From assembly GCF_002865645.1 (NCBI RefSeq), contig NW_020194552.1, forward strand, positions 930,001-994,000: a stretch of 64,000 nucleotides of DNA, given 5' to 3'. Origin of the DNA: Hyaloscypha bicolor E (taxonomy: Eukaryota > Ascomycota > Leotiomycetes > Helotiales > Hyaloscyphaceae). Shown piece by piece: positions 13,071 through 24,090 of the stretch. Each line of letters starts with the position of its first letter. Within the stretch, counting starts at the first letter, position 1. The position numbers were made by a program, and so were the translations under genes. The notes beneath the pieces are model-generated. The model was not told the DNA's origin, searched no databases, and saw only the letters and a list, made by a program, of their open reading frames with translations.

Positions 13071-14041
13071 AGTCGATTCTAGATTCGTGGTGGGTAATGG
13101 ATTGTTTAGAACTAAGTTCTCGCTTTGCTTTCGCTGGTGATGTACGTGATGAGCAACGGGGCTGGGGACTGGACTGGATAAGTTGATGCCGTGGGGTGAT
13201 GGAGGAGGGAGGGAGGGAGAAAGGCAGGGAGGGAAAGTCGGCAGTAATGGTGGCTGGGTTGGTGTGCGTTCTGGGTGGGTGGTGGGTGGTGAGTCCACAT
13301 TTCAATGATTTGGGAAGGAGTTAAGTGCAGAAGCAGAGGAGTGGTGAGAAACTTCTGCGTACGCATCTCTTAACTCAGTGTTGTGAAGGTTTAGAGAGGG
13401 GGTGGGGGCGACTTTGGGCAGAGGCAAGGGGTGTGAGTACGGAGATACTAATCAGCAGTTTAGTGCGGTGTTGCTGGGGTGATCGAGGAGCACAGACGGA
13501 TGGCGGCGGGGTTTGTGCAATTTTGGAGGGGGATTATGTTGATAGAGATCGAAAATAGGGGGTGAAAGGTAGTGGCAGAAGATTGGAGGGAAAGGAGGGA
13601 GGGAGATTTAACTTTCATCTTGAGGCACCGGGCTCGGTGGCAGCCGTTGCAAGAATTATCCGTGGGATGATAGGGGAGCGCATGTCGACTCAAGATCAGG
13701 ACATCTCCGCCTTGTTTTATTCTTTGGGATGGAGTGGAAAAGGGGTTTGGATGAGGGGAAATCGAGAGAGAGTAAGTTCAAGGGTGGGCGATTGTTGTCA
13801 GTTAATTTTGCCGTCATTCTTCTCCTCGTGCTCGTTGAATGGGATTCGATGACTTATCTTGGAAATACTCCAGACCCAATACAGCTTGGGTATCTTGTCC
13901 ATTAATTCTCACTACTTCAGTTCTTATAGGTATTAGGTCACGGCGTTTTCTTTCTTCAACCCGATGACTAATCGCCATCACGTCCGTTAAGTTTCTTAGT
14001 GGCCTCGAATACTGCGACTACCAATTGCCATTAAAGCACGA
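13071..14041. other. gene-free purine-rich stretch
   Basis: No gene was recognised. The + strand is markedly G/A-rich, with a GGGA-type run around 13198-13235 and many GGGG tracts, so frames on both strands stay open by composition rather than selection. It lies between the GH72 gene and a converging broken gene, so it should contain both 3' ends. Confidence 0.5.
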
Positions 14042-15845
14042 TTAGATATCGAGTCGTCTCAAAAGGGCAGGGAACCCATTCAAGTAGTCAAGCTCTGCGA
14101 GGCGGCTTGTCCACAGTTTTGCCTCCTCGATTGCAGTTGATGTCTGGGTTGGATCATAATTGAAGATAGTGCCCGCTTGACAAAGCACGTTGATGCCCTT
14201 CTTTGTAAATTGTTCCACCATTTTCAAGCTCATGAGCTTTGCACCTTCTTCCAGCACCAGGGTCGCACTCCTAGTAAACAGTGGAAGAATCCTCAAAAGC
14301 TCTTCTGAGAGCTTGAGATCTAGGTTTTGAGGCCATCGGTCAGGCGTCGTTCCCCAATACATACTGCTTCGCTGAGGCCTGGGCGGTAGCGTCAATCCAA
14401 ATCCTGCTGGAAGCATGAGCTTTAGATTTAGCGATGTCTTTGCCGTATCTAACAGGTAGCACACATGCTCAACATTGCAATTCAACATGGACTTTGATTT
14501 GCGGCCATCCCTTTGGTTCCTCCAGCGGGCGGAGTGCGAGGGGTTTCTGTTCCACGGCTCTGATCGTGCCTTGGCCATATGCATTTTAGGTTTGTTCTTC
14601 GCGTTGAAAGCATTTTTGTAGATCTCATGTCTCCATTTCCAGTGTCCTCCAGTCAGTAAGTTTATGTCGAGGCAGTTGAGATCTACCAGCGGAGCGAACA
14701 GCTCAAGTGTCTGGAGCTGGGACAAAGCTCTTGGTCCAATGGTCCCAAGAAAACGTCTTGCGCCGAACCAATAAATGTCTCCCGAGAAGCGAAAGGTGTT
14801 CTTGGACCAGAATATGCTGCTTGCTTGGTGGGAGATTTGTTTGCATGTTGTGAAAAGCCCCGTTGCCATTTCCTTTCGGACCAACTCGAGGTCTTCTTGG
14901 AGTCCAGTGTGAGAAATGAGTAGAGTAGAGTAGAGTAGTGGGCCCTACTCATATTCTACTCAAGTTTTTTTCTCACTACTCATACTCTACTCAATACTCT
15001 ACTCAACTACTCTAGAATATTCTTGAGTAGTTGAGTAGTATGCACGTGATGCTACACGTGACGTTACACGTGACATGCTAACCCAATTGGGTAAGGCTCC
15101 GGGGTGGCCCGAGTCTAGCGCTACTGCACTGCCCAATCAAGTAGTGGCAAGGCTTAGTAAGCAAGGTGGAACCTTAATATATTCTTAGGCTTCCTTAGCT
15201 ATTAAGGGCAAACTCTTCTCTCAAGGTACTCTTATTATTTAAATTATATAATAGACTTAATAAGAGTACTATTAAGATAATATCTTATTTAAAAAGCTGG
15301 GAGTTATTTAAAGACGAATTAGAAGAAGTAAAAGGAGAAGAAAAAAAGCAGGAAAAGAAAGATTTCGAGGAAGGAAATCTGGTTTTTATAGAAGAAAAGT
15401 AGTATTTAAGTAGCCTTATATAAGCTCAAGCTTAAATTATATAGTACTGCTTAATAGGTACCTTATTTATTTATTAATAATTAAATGAACATTAATTTTC
15501 TATATTCACGTGACTTGCACGTGACTACTCTTGAGTTACTCTTGAGTAGTACTCTACTCTACTCTACTCAAGTACCATATTACGCTACTCAAACTCTACT
15601 CTACTCTACTCAAGGCTACTCTTGAGTAGCTTGAGTAGCTTGAGTATTTTTTGCTCACACTGTTGGAGTCGGAAAACGCATCGGTTCTCTTCATCTTGGT
15701 CTCGCTCCTCATATTTCATTGGCCAAAGATCAATTGGAGTAGACCGGACGAGGGCAGCGAAGTAGATCAGCTCTCTGATCTCCGCTGGTAAGTTGAGAAA
15801 CGGTGAATCTTGAATGTTCTGAATATTTCGATTCTTTCGAACCAT
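14042..15845 (-). pseudogene. F-box/DUF7730-like gene interrupted by a MITE
   Basis: Two reading frames on the minus strand belong to one gene. The upstream part (15845 down to 15663) starts MVRKNRNIQ and has the motif SPFLNLPAEIRELIY typical of fungal F-box-like/DUF7730 proteins. The downstream part (14896 down to 14042) carries FTTCKQISHQASSIFW, the conserved block that normally follows. Between them sits a 758-bp element flanked by TTGGAGTC on both sides. Leaving out the element and one copy of the 8-bp duplication gives one unbroken frame of about 345 codons, so the insertion is the only visible lesion and probably recent. As it stands the frame ends inside the insert after about 79 codons. 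Such proteins are thought to act in ubiquitin-ligase target choice; this one's target is unknown. Confidence 0.85.
14905..15662. mobile_element. 758-bp non-autonomous hAT-type MITE
   Basis: The ends are CAGTGTGAG at 14905-14913 and its reverse complement at 15654-15662. They are flanked by identical 8-bp direct repeats TTGGAGTC at 14897-14904 and 15663-15670. An 8-bp duplication with CAGTG-type ends is the hallmark of hAT transposons. Subterminal zones on both sides hold many GAGTA/TACTC pentamers, likely transposase-binding repeats, and CACGTGA motifs occur near 15050-15070 and 15505-15525. The core is AT-rich and encodes no recognisable transposase, so it must depend on a helper elsewhere. 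A truncated left end of the same family is at about 52810-52852. Confidence 0.88.
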
Positions 15846-16125
15846 CTTGAGCTAATATCAGAACTTTAGCTCTGAGATTTGGAATATTAACTTGAATTGA
15901 ACTGATCTGAATGAAAGGAGAATCTAGATACACATCGCATTTATGTTGGAAATCAGGTGCCTTTGTATGAGCTGCATCATAGCTGTGAGTCATCCGGGGG
16001 CTAGTTGGTCTGCGTCTCCGCTAAGCGCCTAGAGCTAGCCCCCCCTAAATACGCAACATCAAAAGCTCGGCTAGAAGCGACAACCCTATCAAGCCCGCCC
16101 CAACGCCCCTTCAAACGAAAGAGAT

Positions 16126-17313
16126 TTAGAGGGAAGCTTTGAATCTACTTTTACCAACTCCCTTCACTCCTGTCTCAAAGAACTCCTCCAAGATCCTATT
16201 CGTTTCCTCAGCACGCTGAAGCATAACCCAATGCCCACTGTCAACTTCCACAATTGCCAGCTTTCCACCTGCCAAGCCCCCCTCAACACCAGCTTGCATG
16301 CCCATTCGCGCCCTTTCAGGGCTACCAACGGGATCATTCACCGTGGCAATCATTAAAGTCTCTTTCCCAATTTTCTCTTTGATTTTCCCATTCTTGATAC
16401 TATCCTTTTCCTCTTCGACACCAAGAGAACTAATCCCTCGGACGTACCAAGTACACGGTGCGCTGTAATCGGACCCAAATGCGGAATGGTGATGGACCTT
16501 GTCCTCTTCTGTGATGTAAGGCGCTAGTAGTGAAGAAGATACCAACGGAGAAGTTGTTGTGATGAAGCGCTCCATTGCGTCTGTAGGCGCGAAAGCGGTT
16601 TTCCAGATTGCGGGGTCGGCGGGGTACATCGCATTAAAGAAATTCTCCCACTAGACGTTGAATAATTAGCATCTGTCCCGGTCGTTGCACATCATACAGC
16701 AAGCTGACCCAACAGATGCCCAGGAAAGAAGCACAATAAGGAAGTGGCAACGTACATTTTCTCCAAGAACCTTTCCAGCGCGAGGTGTGGAAAAAAGCAA
16801 CCAATACCCCATCATCTCATACCCGAACTTCTCTTTAGTCCTCTTATTGACCATCTCAATATCCGTTCGCCTCCCCGGTATGGTGTACGGCACACTCATA
16901 AATACGAACTTCTCAAAGCGATCTTGGTATCTACTTGCCAGCTGACTCAAAACGTAAGTCCCCCAGTCGTGCGCGATGGCTACTACCCCGCCACTTCCCT
17001 TTGCATCTTTCAGGCCAAGTCCTTCGTGATCGAGGATGGCGATAATCTCCTTCGACATTTCACTCCCCAGGTAGCACCTCACATCCGTCGGTTTATCCGT
17101 GGCTCCATATCCCAGTAAGTCGGGTGCCAAGGTCCCATAGCCCAGTGACCGGAAGTGCGGGATTTGGAAGCGCCAGTCGTGGGAGGTTGAGGGGAAGCCG
17201 TGGAGGAAGAGGAGAGTCGGTTTTGAGCCGTTGGAGGGAGGGTAGTAAATATAGGCGTATTTGTGCCCGGTTGAAGGTATGGTGTATGTCTTATTTGGGA
17301 GGAATAGAGGCAT
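16126..17313 (-). CDS. epoxide hydrolase-like alpha/beta hydrolase
   Basis: About 360 aa from two exons (17313-16756 and 16650-16126) around a 105-nt intron. The fold signatures are in order: oxyanion motif HGFP (38-41), nucleophile elbow AHDWGTY with D116, a candidate acid D292 in NDPVGSP, and base H326 in DSGHWVM. Asp as nucleophile in HDWG is typical of soluble epoxide hydrolases and haloalkane dehalogenases, and length and layout fit fungal epoxide hydrolases. It likely opens epoxides to diols in the cytosol or peroxisome; the substrate is not predictable. It lies about 280 bp downstream of the broken F-box gene's start, reads the same way, and shows no obvious link to the aromatic cluster 3 kb away. 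Confidence 0.85.
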
Positions 17314-19240
17314 GTTGAATTGGCAGTAGAGCAGGGACGCGGGAGAGAGTAGGAGTGATCAACACCCGGGTATAAAAAGAATATGAATAATTGTTTTTAA
17401 TGTCTGGAGGCGGAGAACAATATGTGTCAGAGCTGGAGGGTAGGAATAGAGCCGCCAAGGTGGTCACTAATATGGCTTTCGTTGTTCCCTGGGGTTGATA
17501 AGTGGTTGACCGAAGCTTACTTCAGCCTTAATACAAGTCGTGAGCCGAGGTTCGCACTCCGACACTTATAACCCTTCTTCCAAACACTATTCAACATTTG
17601 ATATCGTGGGATAACAATTGGTGCATGGCTGGCGGCTTCAATTATTGCTTCAACATCAAAGTCCAAAGTCCATAATCATTTCCTCCTTAATTTTGGGCTG
17701 GAGTACAAGCAACCGCTTGACCTCGGCTATGATATGATATGCGGGGCAAAACACCAGAGCATGTGACTTTTCCAGCTCGAGGAGTCTGTTGAAATTAGGG
17801 GCCTGAGGCCCCTAATAGGCTTAGTAAGCCCTGGAACCGAACGCCATGGGGCTGTGCACTAGCTTAATACCCTGTCCAGCTGGAATACCCTGCATAGCTG
17901 GAATACCCTGTACGGCTGGAATACCCTGTATAGCTGGAATACCATGTACGGCTGGAATACCCTGTATAGCTGTAATACCCTGTACGGCTGGAATACCCTG
18001 TATAGCTGTAATCGGTTCAGCTGGCATAGGGATTTAGTACATGTGACTTAGGGGGTTCAGGGCTATATATACGGGCTACTTACCACTGTAGAACAGCAGT
18101 CAATTCAGTATCGTTTACTTGGTTTACATTGCAAGCACGTGACCCTAGCTATATTGCTTTAGCTAGTTCAACAGAGTCGAAGAAAGCAATCACCAGTGAG
18201 CTCTGTGTTACTGCTTCTTCCTGCTGATTCAATTTTTATTGTGTGGACGGAAGAAGCGGCCGTTTCAACCGACTTGAGTGTGAATAGAGCTGAATGGACC
18301 TTGGCTGCTGGTTTGCTGTCACGTGACGCACTTGTTTGACTTGCCCTCTGTTTTATGTGCCTTGAGTAGGCAATCAAAAATGCCCCCATCTTACATGATC
18401 AGGTGCTCACTACACCCACTATATATGTCTTCTCTTCGTGTGTATTTAGCACATCCAATCAATTACATCAATTCAGCTTGTCTCACCAAGGTTAGGCATG
18501 AAAAAAGTGACTCTTTGCCTTTGTGTTGAAAGAGGAGAGCCCGCTGGGAATTAAACTTACTACTGGACATTGAATAGGCATAACGGACATACCAACCGAA
18601 AATTTCGGGCACTTGTTCTACTAGAATCAACTCCTCTCCAAGCTAATAGGCCACGGGAAACAAGCCTGTTCGACTTCTGCAGCTCAAATCATGTTCAATT
18701 GCAAGGAAGATTCCCACTATAGTGCAATATGTGATTCAGTATGTGCGGTAAATATATCTGAGCCTAGATGCGATTCAGTGGAATTGAGATAAGAATGGGA
18801 TACGATTTACATCCCTGAATCCAAGAATGGCACGAGATCAAATGGGAGGTCGATCATGCAAGATGATGTGTTTACGGCATCAGCTGCGTCTCCTTATCAG
18901 TACCCATGCCCACCCAAGCTGGCTTCTTACTCGTGTTCCTCACCGAACCATTTCCCTCGTCTATAATTATTAGTGTCGCCATTGCTCCAAATCCGTCTCT
19001 TCTTACTTCCCTGCAAATTCCCTGTACTACAATAAATTTGCCCGCGGCCAGCAATCGTCCATTAATCCTCCCCAAAGCCCGCATCATTGAGCAAAGCGCA
19101 TTCCTCAACCAAATCAAAAACATAGCGGACTCAAACACATGGGTAACCCCGAGGCAAAGTATATATAATCTTTATTTTGTTCTTTAATTCATCTTCACCT
19201 CTCTCTATCCGGATCATTGCCCTTCGGTCAGCTAGCTGAC
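17314..19240. other. gene-free stretch with a minisatellite
   Basis: No gene was recognised. Besides the 18-bp minisatellite at 17861-18012, the stretch holds scattered CACGTGA motifs (for example near 18136 and 18320). A minus-strand frame at 18872-19138 has some hydrophobic character but no family resemblance and no supporting splice structure. The 3' part should contain the promoter of the small Cys-repeat gene that starts at 19241. Confidence 0.45.
17861..18012. repeat. 18-bp minisatellite, about eight copies
   Basis: The unit GCTGGAATACCCTGTACG alternates with a TATA-ended variant (GCTGGAATACCCTGTATA), giving about eight copies with few mismatches. Because 18 is a multiple of three, both strands remain open (GIPAIQ-type repeats on the minus strand, IPCTAG-type on the plus strand). 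This alone does not make it a gene. Confidence 0.85.
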
Positions 19241-19731
19241 ATGCTGGATGACAGAACGACAGAAGACAGAGATGGCAACGTTGGAGGCGGCAATAATTCC
19301 AATTGCCGCAATTGTAAGAACTGTCGGAACTGCTCGAATTGCAAGGGTTCGCATATTCCTCTTTTTCTCTGGCCACTGTATTGCGATCATCTCCAATGGC
19401 GGGAAAAGGAGATAAAGATCTTATAAAAAGACAGCCCCACTGATGTGACCTTAGATTGTGAAGACTGCACAAACTGCTCGAATTGTGTATGTCTCCTCTT
19501 CCTCTCTAACACACAAGAATGTTGTCTTTAGCTAACATGGAGATAGCAAAATTGTATTGAGTACGTCCCTCCGTTTGTTCAAATAGGGTGGAGCCTGGAA
19601 GAACAGGGGTTGTGGCTGAAAGACTGAGAGAGGCTGATCAGTTTGGAAGATGTACAAACTGTAGTAACTGCTCCGGGTTGAAGAATCGTACTAATGTTAG
19701 TAATGAGCACGGCGATGTGGATGAGCTGTAG
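19241..19731 (+). CDS. 77-residue protein of [N/D/E]-C-x triplet repeats
   Basis: I do not recognise a named family. Four exons (19241-19346, 19455-19486, 19547-19560, 19650-19731) with GT-AG borders give a 77-aa protein. It has an acidic, Gly-rich head (MLDDRTTEDRDG) and then 13 cysteines spaced exactly three residues apart, from SNCRNCKNC to IECTNCSNC, each preceded by Asn, Asp or Glu. It ends in a polar tail. Every exon junction, including the 14-nt micro-exon, keeps the three-residue period, which is hard to explain unless the gene is real. Branch sites such as GCTAAC precede the acceptors. No signal peptide or membrane segment is visible, so it is probably intracellular. The Cys density suggests metal or redox chemistry, but the spacing is not that of known metallothioneins. 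Function unknown. Confidence 0.65.
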
Positions 19732-20151
19732 AAATGGAGCTGAGACGTAGTCCTGGTTTAGCACAAGGGCAGTGACAGTATACTATCTACGTTGTGTATT
19801 TGTGTTTGTGCCAATGAGTGTCAAGCGTCATTGTCGCCATTTAGTTAGCTATGAAAACTATGAGATATTTCCTTATATTAATCCTCAGGGAACTTTAGAA
19901 CTGCCAAGGTAAGGGTGGACTTCAACCTTAAGAGCCACTTCGGCTCTTAGCTTTAATGACTGACGAAAGGGAAAGCATGGAAGAACGTGAGATGCCGGAA
20001 GCCCTGATCAGAAGGCTAGTTTTTCACCCGACTCCCGTCCGTCGAATCTTCTCAATGTTGCATTGATGACCAAAGGCACAAGTTAGATGGGAGGTTCTTC
20101 ATTGGGTAAAAACTCCAGGCTACACCGGAAGTATGATTTAGTGTCATTTCT
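19732..20151. other. gene-free gap between convergent genes
   Basis: This is a 3'-to-3' interval between the Cys-triplet gene and the FAD monooxygenase gene. It should contain both polyadenylation regions. No further structure was seen. Confidence 0.5.
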
Positions 20152-22327
20152 CTATTCCAGGCCGAGTGTTCGCCGCATGCCCTTACAGATCCTATGCAAT
20201 TGATCAGTCGTATCACATGCTGCATACAAGAACCGATCCGGCCTAACTATGGCGAAGTTCTTCCCATGCAGGTCCTTCTTCATCCGGTACATGTCATAAT
20301 ACTGCGGTGCTGGTCTATTGCCGCAGAGAGATTCAGTTGCAGCAAACTCTTCAGCAGTTGCAATCCGGAAGACATCATTGACAACATCAACCGCATTACA
20401 GTTGACCGCTGGAGTTTGCACAATGAACGTTGCCTCTTCAGCGAGGAGGTAGTGATTCGATAGGTCGTTGATGCCAAGAAGTGATTTTCGTGTGGTTCCC
20501 AGATCTGTAAGACTCTCCAAAAGGACAACAAGCTGGAACATGCCATTCTTGCCCTTTTGGAAAATTACATCGTCGGTGAATATGACTTCGGGAGCCTTCG
20601 GAGATGAAGATACTGGCGAGCAATATACTTGGGGCAGACTTAGCCCGCCGTACGAATCGCCCAAAAATGGTAAGCCGTCCTGCCAATTGTACCGGATCAT
20701 GCCATCCCCTCTTGGTCCTCTTTCGAGCTTGCGATTCAAGACGGGAATAAGCTGGAAGAGACGGAAAACCAGCTTGATAATCGTAAACCTCCAAGTGTGG
20801 CCTTGTGTGCAGAGCTTACCATTTTTAATGGTTTTCGCGAGTGAGAGTTGGAGCTGCTGTTTTCGTTCTTCGAACCAACCTGAGAAAAGGCGGTCGTAAT
20901 TCTTCGTGTTCTCTCGAATTGCAAGTGCCAGGCGCCAGGCAAGGCCGGAAGCGTCTCTAAACCCGGAAGCAATCCCCTGTCCGCCAACTGTTTCTTGTCA
21001 GAAGCCTTGGAGTACAGTCAGGAGTCAGGTTGACACTTACAAGGCGGAAAGACATGAGCGGCATCTCCAGCAAGAAGAACTCTATCGACAGAGAACTTGT
21101 TGCATCTTCTTGCAGAAAAGGCGAAAGGTCTCGAACGGAGGACACTGATACAATCAACAGGAAATTGGATACTGGAATCTGAAATCCTAAACATAGTTGA
21201 GTAATTGGTATTTAGCGTCGACCCTGAAAAATCGCACCTACCTGTGCTTGGATCCAGGGTGGGTAATGTAGGGCATAAGAATCTCCATTGTTTTCGCATC
21301 GCTGGACATAAGCATTGGGTCCTCGTCTTTCTGCACGACAAACTCCAGCCGCCACAATCTGTCCGCCGCTGGCCCAAACCTGCCACAAACAGCTGGCCGC
21401 TCAGCGTTACAGATGAACCTGAAACTCGGTGGAAAGAAGAGATCGTAGACTTGCTCAGGTGTGTACCCGAGCTTCCAAAGTGGAAAACTGGGATGGCTCT
21501 CAGAGGTAGGAGGGGTGAGCTTCAGATTCATCGCAACCCAGGTTTCGTTGTATCCAAAGCTGATGAAGGGTCAGTTTTCTGGAGGTATATATTATCTATC
21601 CCCTTTGCACGACTCACGAAGATATTTTCTCCATCAGCAGACCTTTGGGCTCAAGGTATGATTTCCTGGTGAACCCAGTTTTCCCATCACATCCCACCAA
21701 GAACTTCGAACGAACCCTCTTTTGTGCTCCAGCTGCATCCGAATACTGGCAATATACCCAGTCCTTATCTTCTTCAATTTGTTTCACGGTGCAAGAAGAT
21801 CTCAACTGTGAAGAAGAGTGCCTGGTTGCAGCGAGACGGACATATTTCTCAAGGATTGGCTGCCGGACTGATATGATTCCAACATGCCCTGTTCCCCCTT
21901 CGGTCTTTACTAGGACAAAGCTTAGCTCATGCCAATAAATTGATCAGAGAAGATTCTCACCGTATGCATGTTAAATTTTAAAAATGGTTTCTCGTGCAAG
22001 TCCGTCTTGCTGGTCATGAAATGCACCATTCCAAGCGCTGGAAACTTTGTTGTCAGAGAAGTATTGAGCGAATTGTTACTTTCAGAAGACGAACTCACAG
22101 GAACCCATTTCCGTGTAGACTTTATCGTAGATTCCAATCTCTTGCAGTAGCCTGATGCCATCTTCGTCAAGAGTGATTCCTCGAGGGTCGTCTGTCACAC
22201 GCGCCTCCTTCTCGAGAACTATATTTTGTACTCCGAATTGACCCAGGAGCACTGTGAGAAGGGCTCCAGTGGGACCGCAGCCGACTATAAGGACATCAGT
22301 GGTCTCTATTGTGTCGTTTGCAGCCAT
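20152..22327 (-). CDS. FAD-dependent aromatic hydroxylase (phenol hydroxylase/MhpA type)
   Basis: 630 aa from six exons: 22327-22099, 22037-21961, 21904-21618, 21559-21242, 21186-21041, 20987-20152. It uses NAD(P)H and O2 to add a hydroxyl to a phenolic ring. Signatures: FAD-binding GCGPTG (16-21), a middle DG-type motif (FLVGCDGKTG), and the second FAD motif GDAAHVFPP with D345, followed by FGGQGIASGFRDA. The C-terminal part has the thioredoxin-like layout of phenol 2-monooxygenases. An in-frame upstream ATG at 22408 would add 27 residues; 22327 fits the family better. It diverges from the FAH-fold gene over a 550-bp shared promoter, pointing to co-regulation. In this cluster it would make the catechol that the extradiol dioxygenase opens; that step is inference. 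Confidence 0.9.
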
Positions 22328-22877
22328 TTTTGGGTCTGAGGAGATAAGGTGATTGACGTTATCCACTGGGGCAATGATTGAAGGGGAGTTGAAAATTTGA
22401 GAATTCACGTGTTGGGACTTGAAAGATATAGTCCAGCCGAGGGTTCCACAACAGGGCTAGCACCACTTGTAATCCAAGGGAAATTATCTCGGGTGATTTT
22501 AAAAAATCTGCAGGACTCCCGCGTAAGTCAGATCATTTCCCTTTTCGAGAGTGTCTCCAGAATGTGGAGAGAGTGGGCGTTTCTGGCTGGATGTGGGCAT
22601 GTGGGCATGGGCGGCGTTGGCCAGATTGCTTAAGATTTCTCGAGGGTGCGCTAGTTGGTGACTAACATCAGCATTGAAGTTAATAATGTTCCGCCGGTAG
22701 TTGTTGCCTCAAGGCGCGGCTTCTGGATGATTGAGGGGTTGAAAGCTTATTCAATATTCCTCTCACCAGACACGTGAAAGCAAATTCGCATCCCAAACCA
22801 AGCAAAGCACTTTACCTTCCTATATTATCTTTTCAAACTCCAGTCGGCGTATTCCCAAAACAGTAATTGGAGAAATC
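22328..22877. promoter_or_regulatory. shared divergent promoter of hydroxylase and FAH-fold genes
   Basis: These 550 bp separate two start codons that point away from each other, so both promoters must lie here. A CACGTGA motif occurs near 22771. No operator for the cluster regulator could be identified by eye. Confidence 0.5.
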
Positions 22878-23816
22878 ATGCCGTCCTGGACACACCTCGT
22901 TCGGTTCACGGCCACAGAAGACAATGCTGTTTACTACACGAAGTGTGATTCTACATTGCCACAGGTTGGAGCAAAGGTTCCCTATTTCAAGTCCATCACC
23001 TCACTGGACTCTTATAACGCTACCAGCGATCTGAAAACAATCAAGGAGGTTAGTGTTCAGACAATCCAGTGGTGTAGCTCTAAGCTTCTTCACAGATACT
23101 TGCGCCGGTGGAACCAGGCTTGCCCATTGTTTGCATAGGATTGAACTATGCCAATCACGCTTCAGAAGCAAAGGTATCTCTCACTCTCTATACAGCACCT
23201 TGAAGACCTTACAAGCTGACCAACATTATAGTTGACTGTACCACAGAAATCACCCATGTGGTACAAACCTGCCGAGTCGCTCGCCAACCCTGGAATCATC
23301 CCGGTACCAAAAGTAGCCCAAGACCACTTCTTTGATTTCGAAGGCGAATTGACAATCGTCACATCCAAACCAGCCAAGGATGTCTCTGTGGAAGATGCTC
23401 CATCATACATCCTTGGATATACCATCGGCAACGACCTCACAGCACGTCACTTCCAAGCCCCTGCCGTAGCAGGTGGCCAATTCTCGTACGCGAAATCGTT
23501 CGACAAATTTGCACCATTAGGTCCTGCACTCGTCAGCCCCTCTGCATTTGGGGATGTTACAAAGAATACGATCAAGACTTCTATCAACGGGCGAATTGTT
23601 CAAGACAGCCCTTTGGATTTGATTTGGGGGCCTGCCGAGCTTGTGAGTTTCTTGAGTCAGGGAAGAACGTTGCCTGCTGGAACGGCTATCATGACGGGGA
23701 CGCCAGCTGGAGTTGGTTGGTTTCAGGAACCGCAGTATAGTTTGAAAGATGGAGATGTTGTGGAGGTATCTATCTCGGGAATTGGAACTTTGAGCAATAC
23801 CATGAAGTTTGAATAG
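22878..23816 (+). CDS. fumarylacetoacetate hydrolase-family enzyme
   Basis: 277 aa from exons 22878-23048, 23096-23173 and 23232-23816. The FAH-fold core is clear: the metal-binding DFEGE (D118, E120, E122), then GYTIGNDLTARHFQ, KSFDKFAPLGP and the closing IMTGTPAGVGWF. Members bind Mg2+ and cleave or isomerise beta-diketo acids that arise after aromatic ring opening (acylpyruvase, hydratase and isomerase types). At 277 aa it is of the short bacterial-like class, not the 420-aa tyrosine-pathway enzyme. Placed between a ring hydroxylase and an extradiol dioxygenase, it probably processes the ring-cleavage product. Which reaction it performs cannot be read from sequence alone. Confidence 0.9.
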
Positions 23817-24090
23817 ATGCAGATGAAATCTGACTATCGGAAATAGATGTAATTCATTTTATCAAGTTTTGTCATGCTTTCTTTCCTCTTGCTATTTCCC
23901 ACAATTCTGATTCAGGTTTGGCAACCGCAACACAGCTGGAGTCATTCAGATGTGTATTATTTTTACACGCTATTTAGGGTTCCAAGCAGAACAGTCATGT
24001 ATTTGGCGCGAGTGGGTGGGTTTTTGAGATGTTTGAGTAAACAAATGTCTGATTCGAGAGTAAAGCATGCTACACTGCCACAAGAATAAA

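Noticed and set aside
17821..18027. A GIPAIQ hexapeptide-repeat protein
   Set aside because: The frame is a by-product of an 18-bp satellite whose length keeps both strands open; no leader or conserved flanks.
20774..20820. A 47-nt GTAAGC...AG intron in the last exon of the FAD hydroxylase
   Set aside because: Splicing it shifts the frame and loses the conserved C-terminal domain, while reading through keeps it to the stop at 20152.
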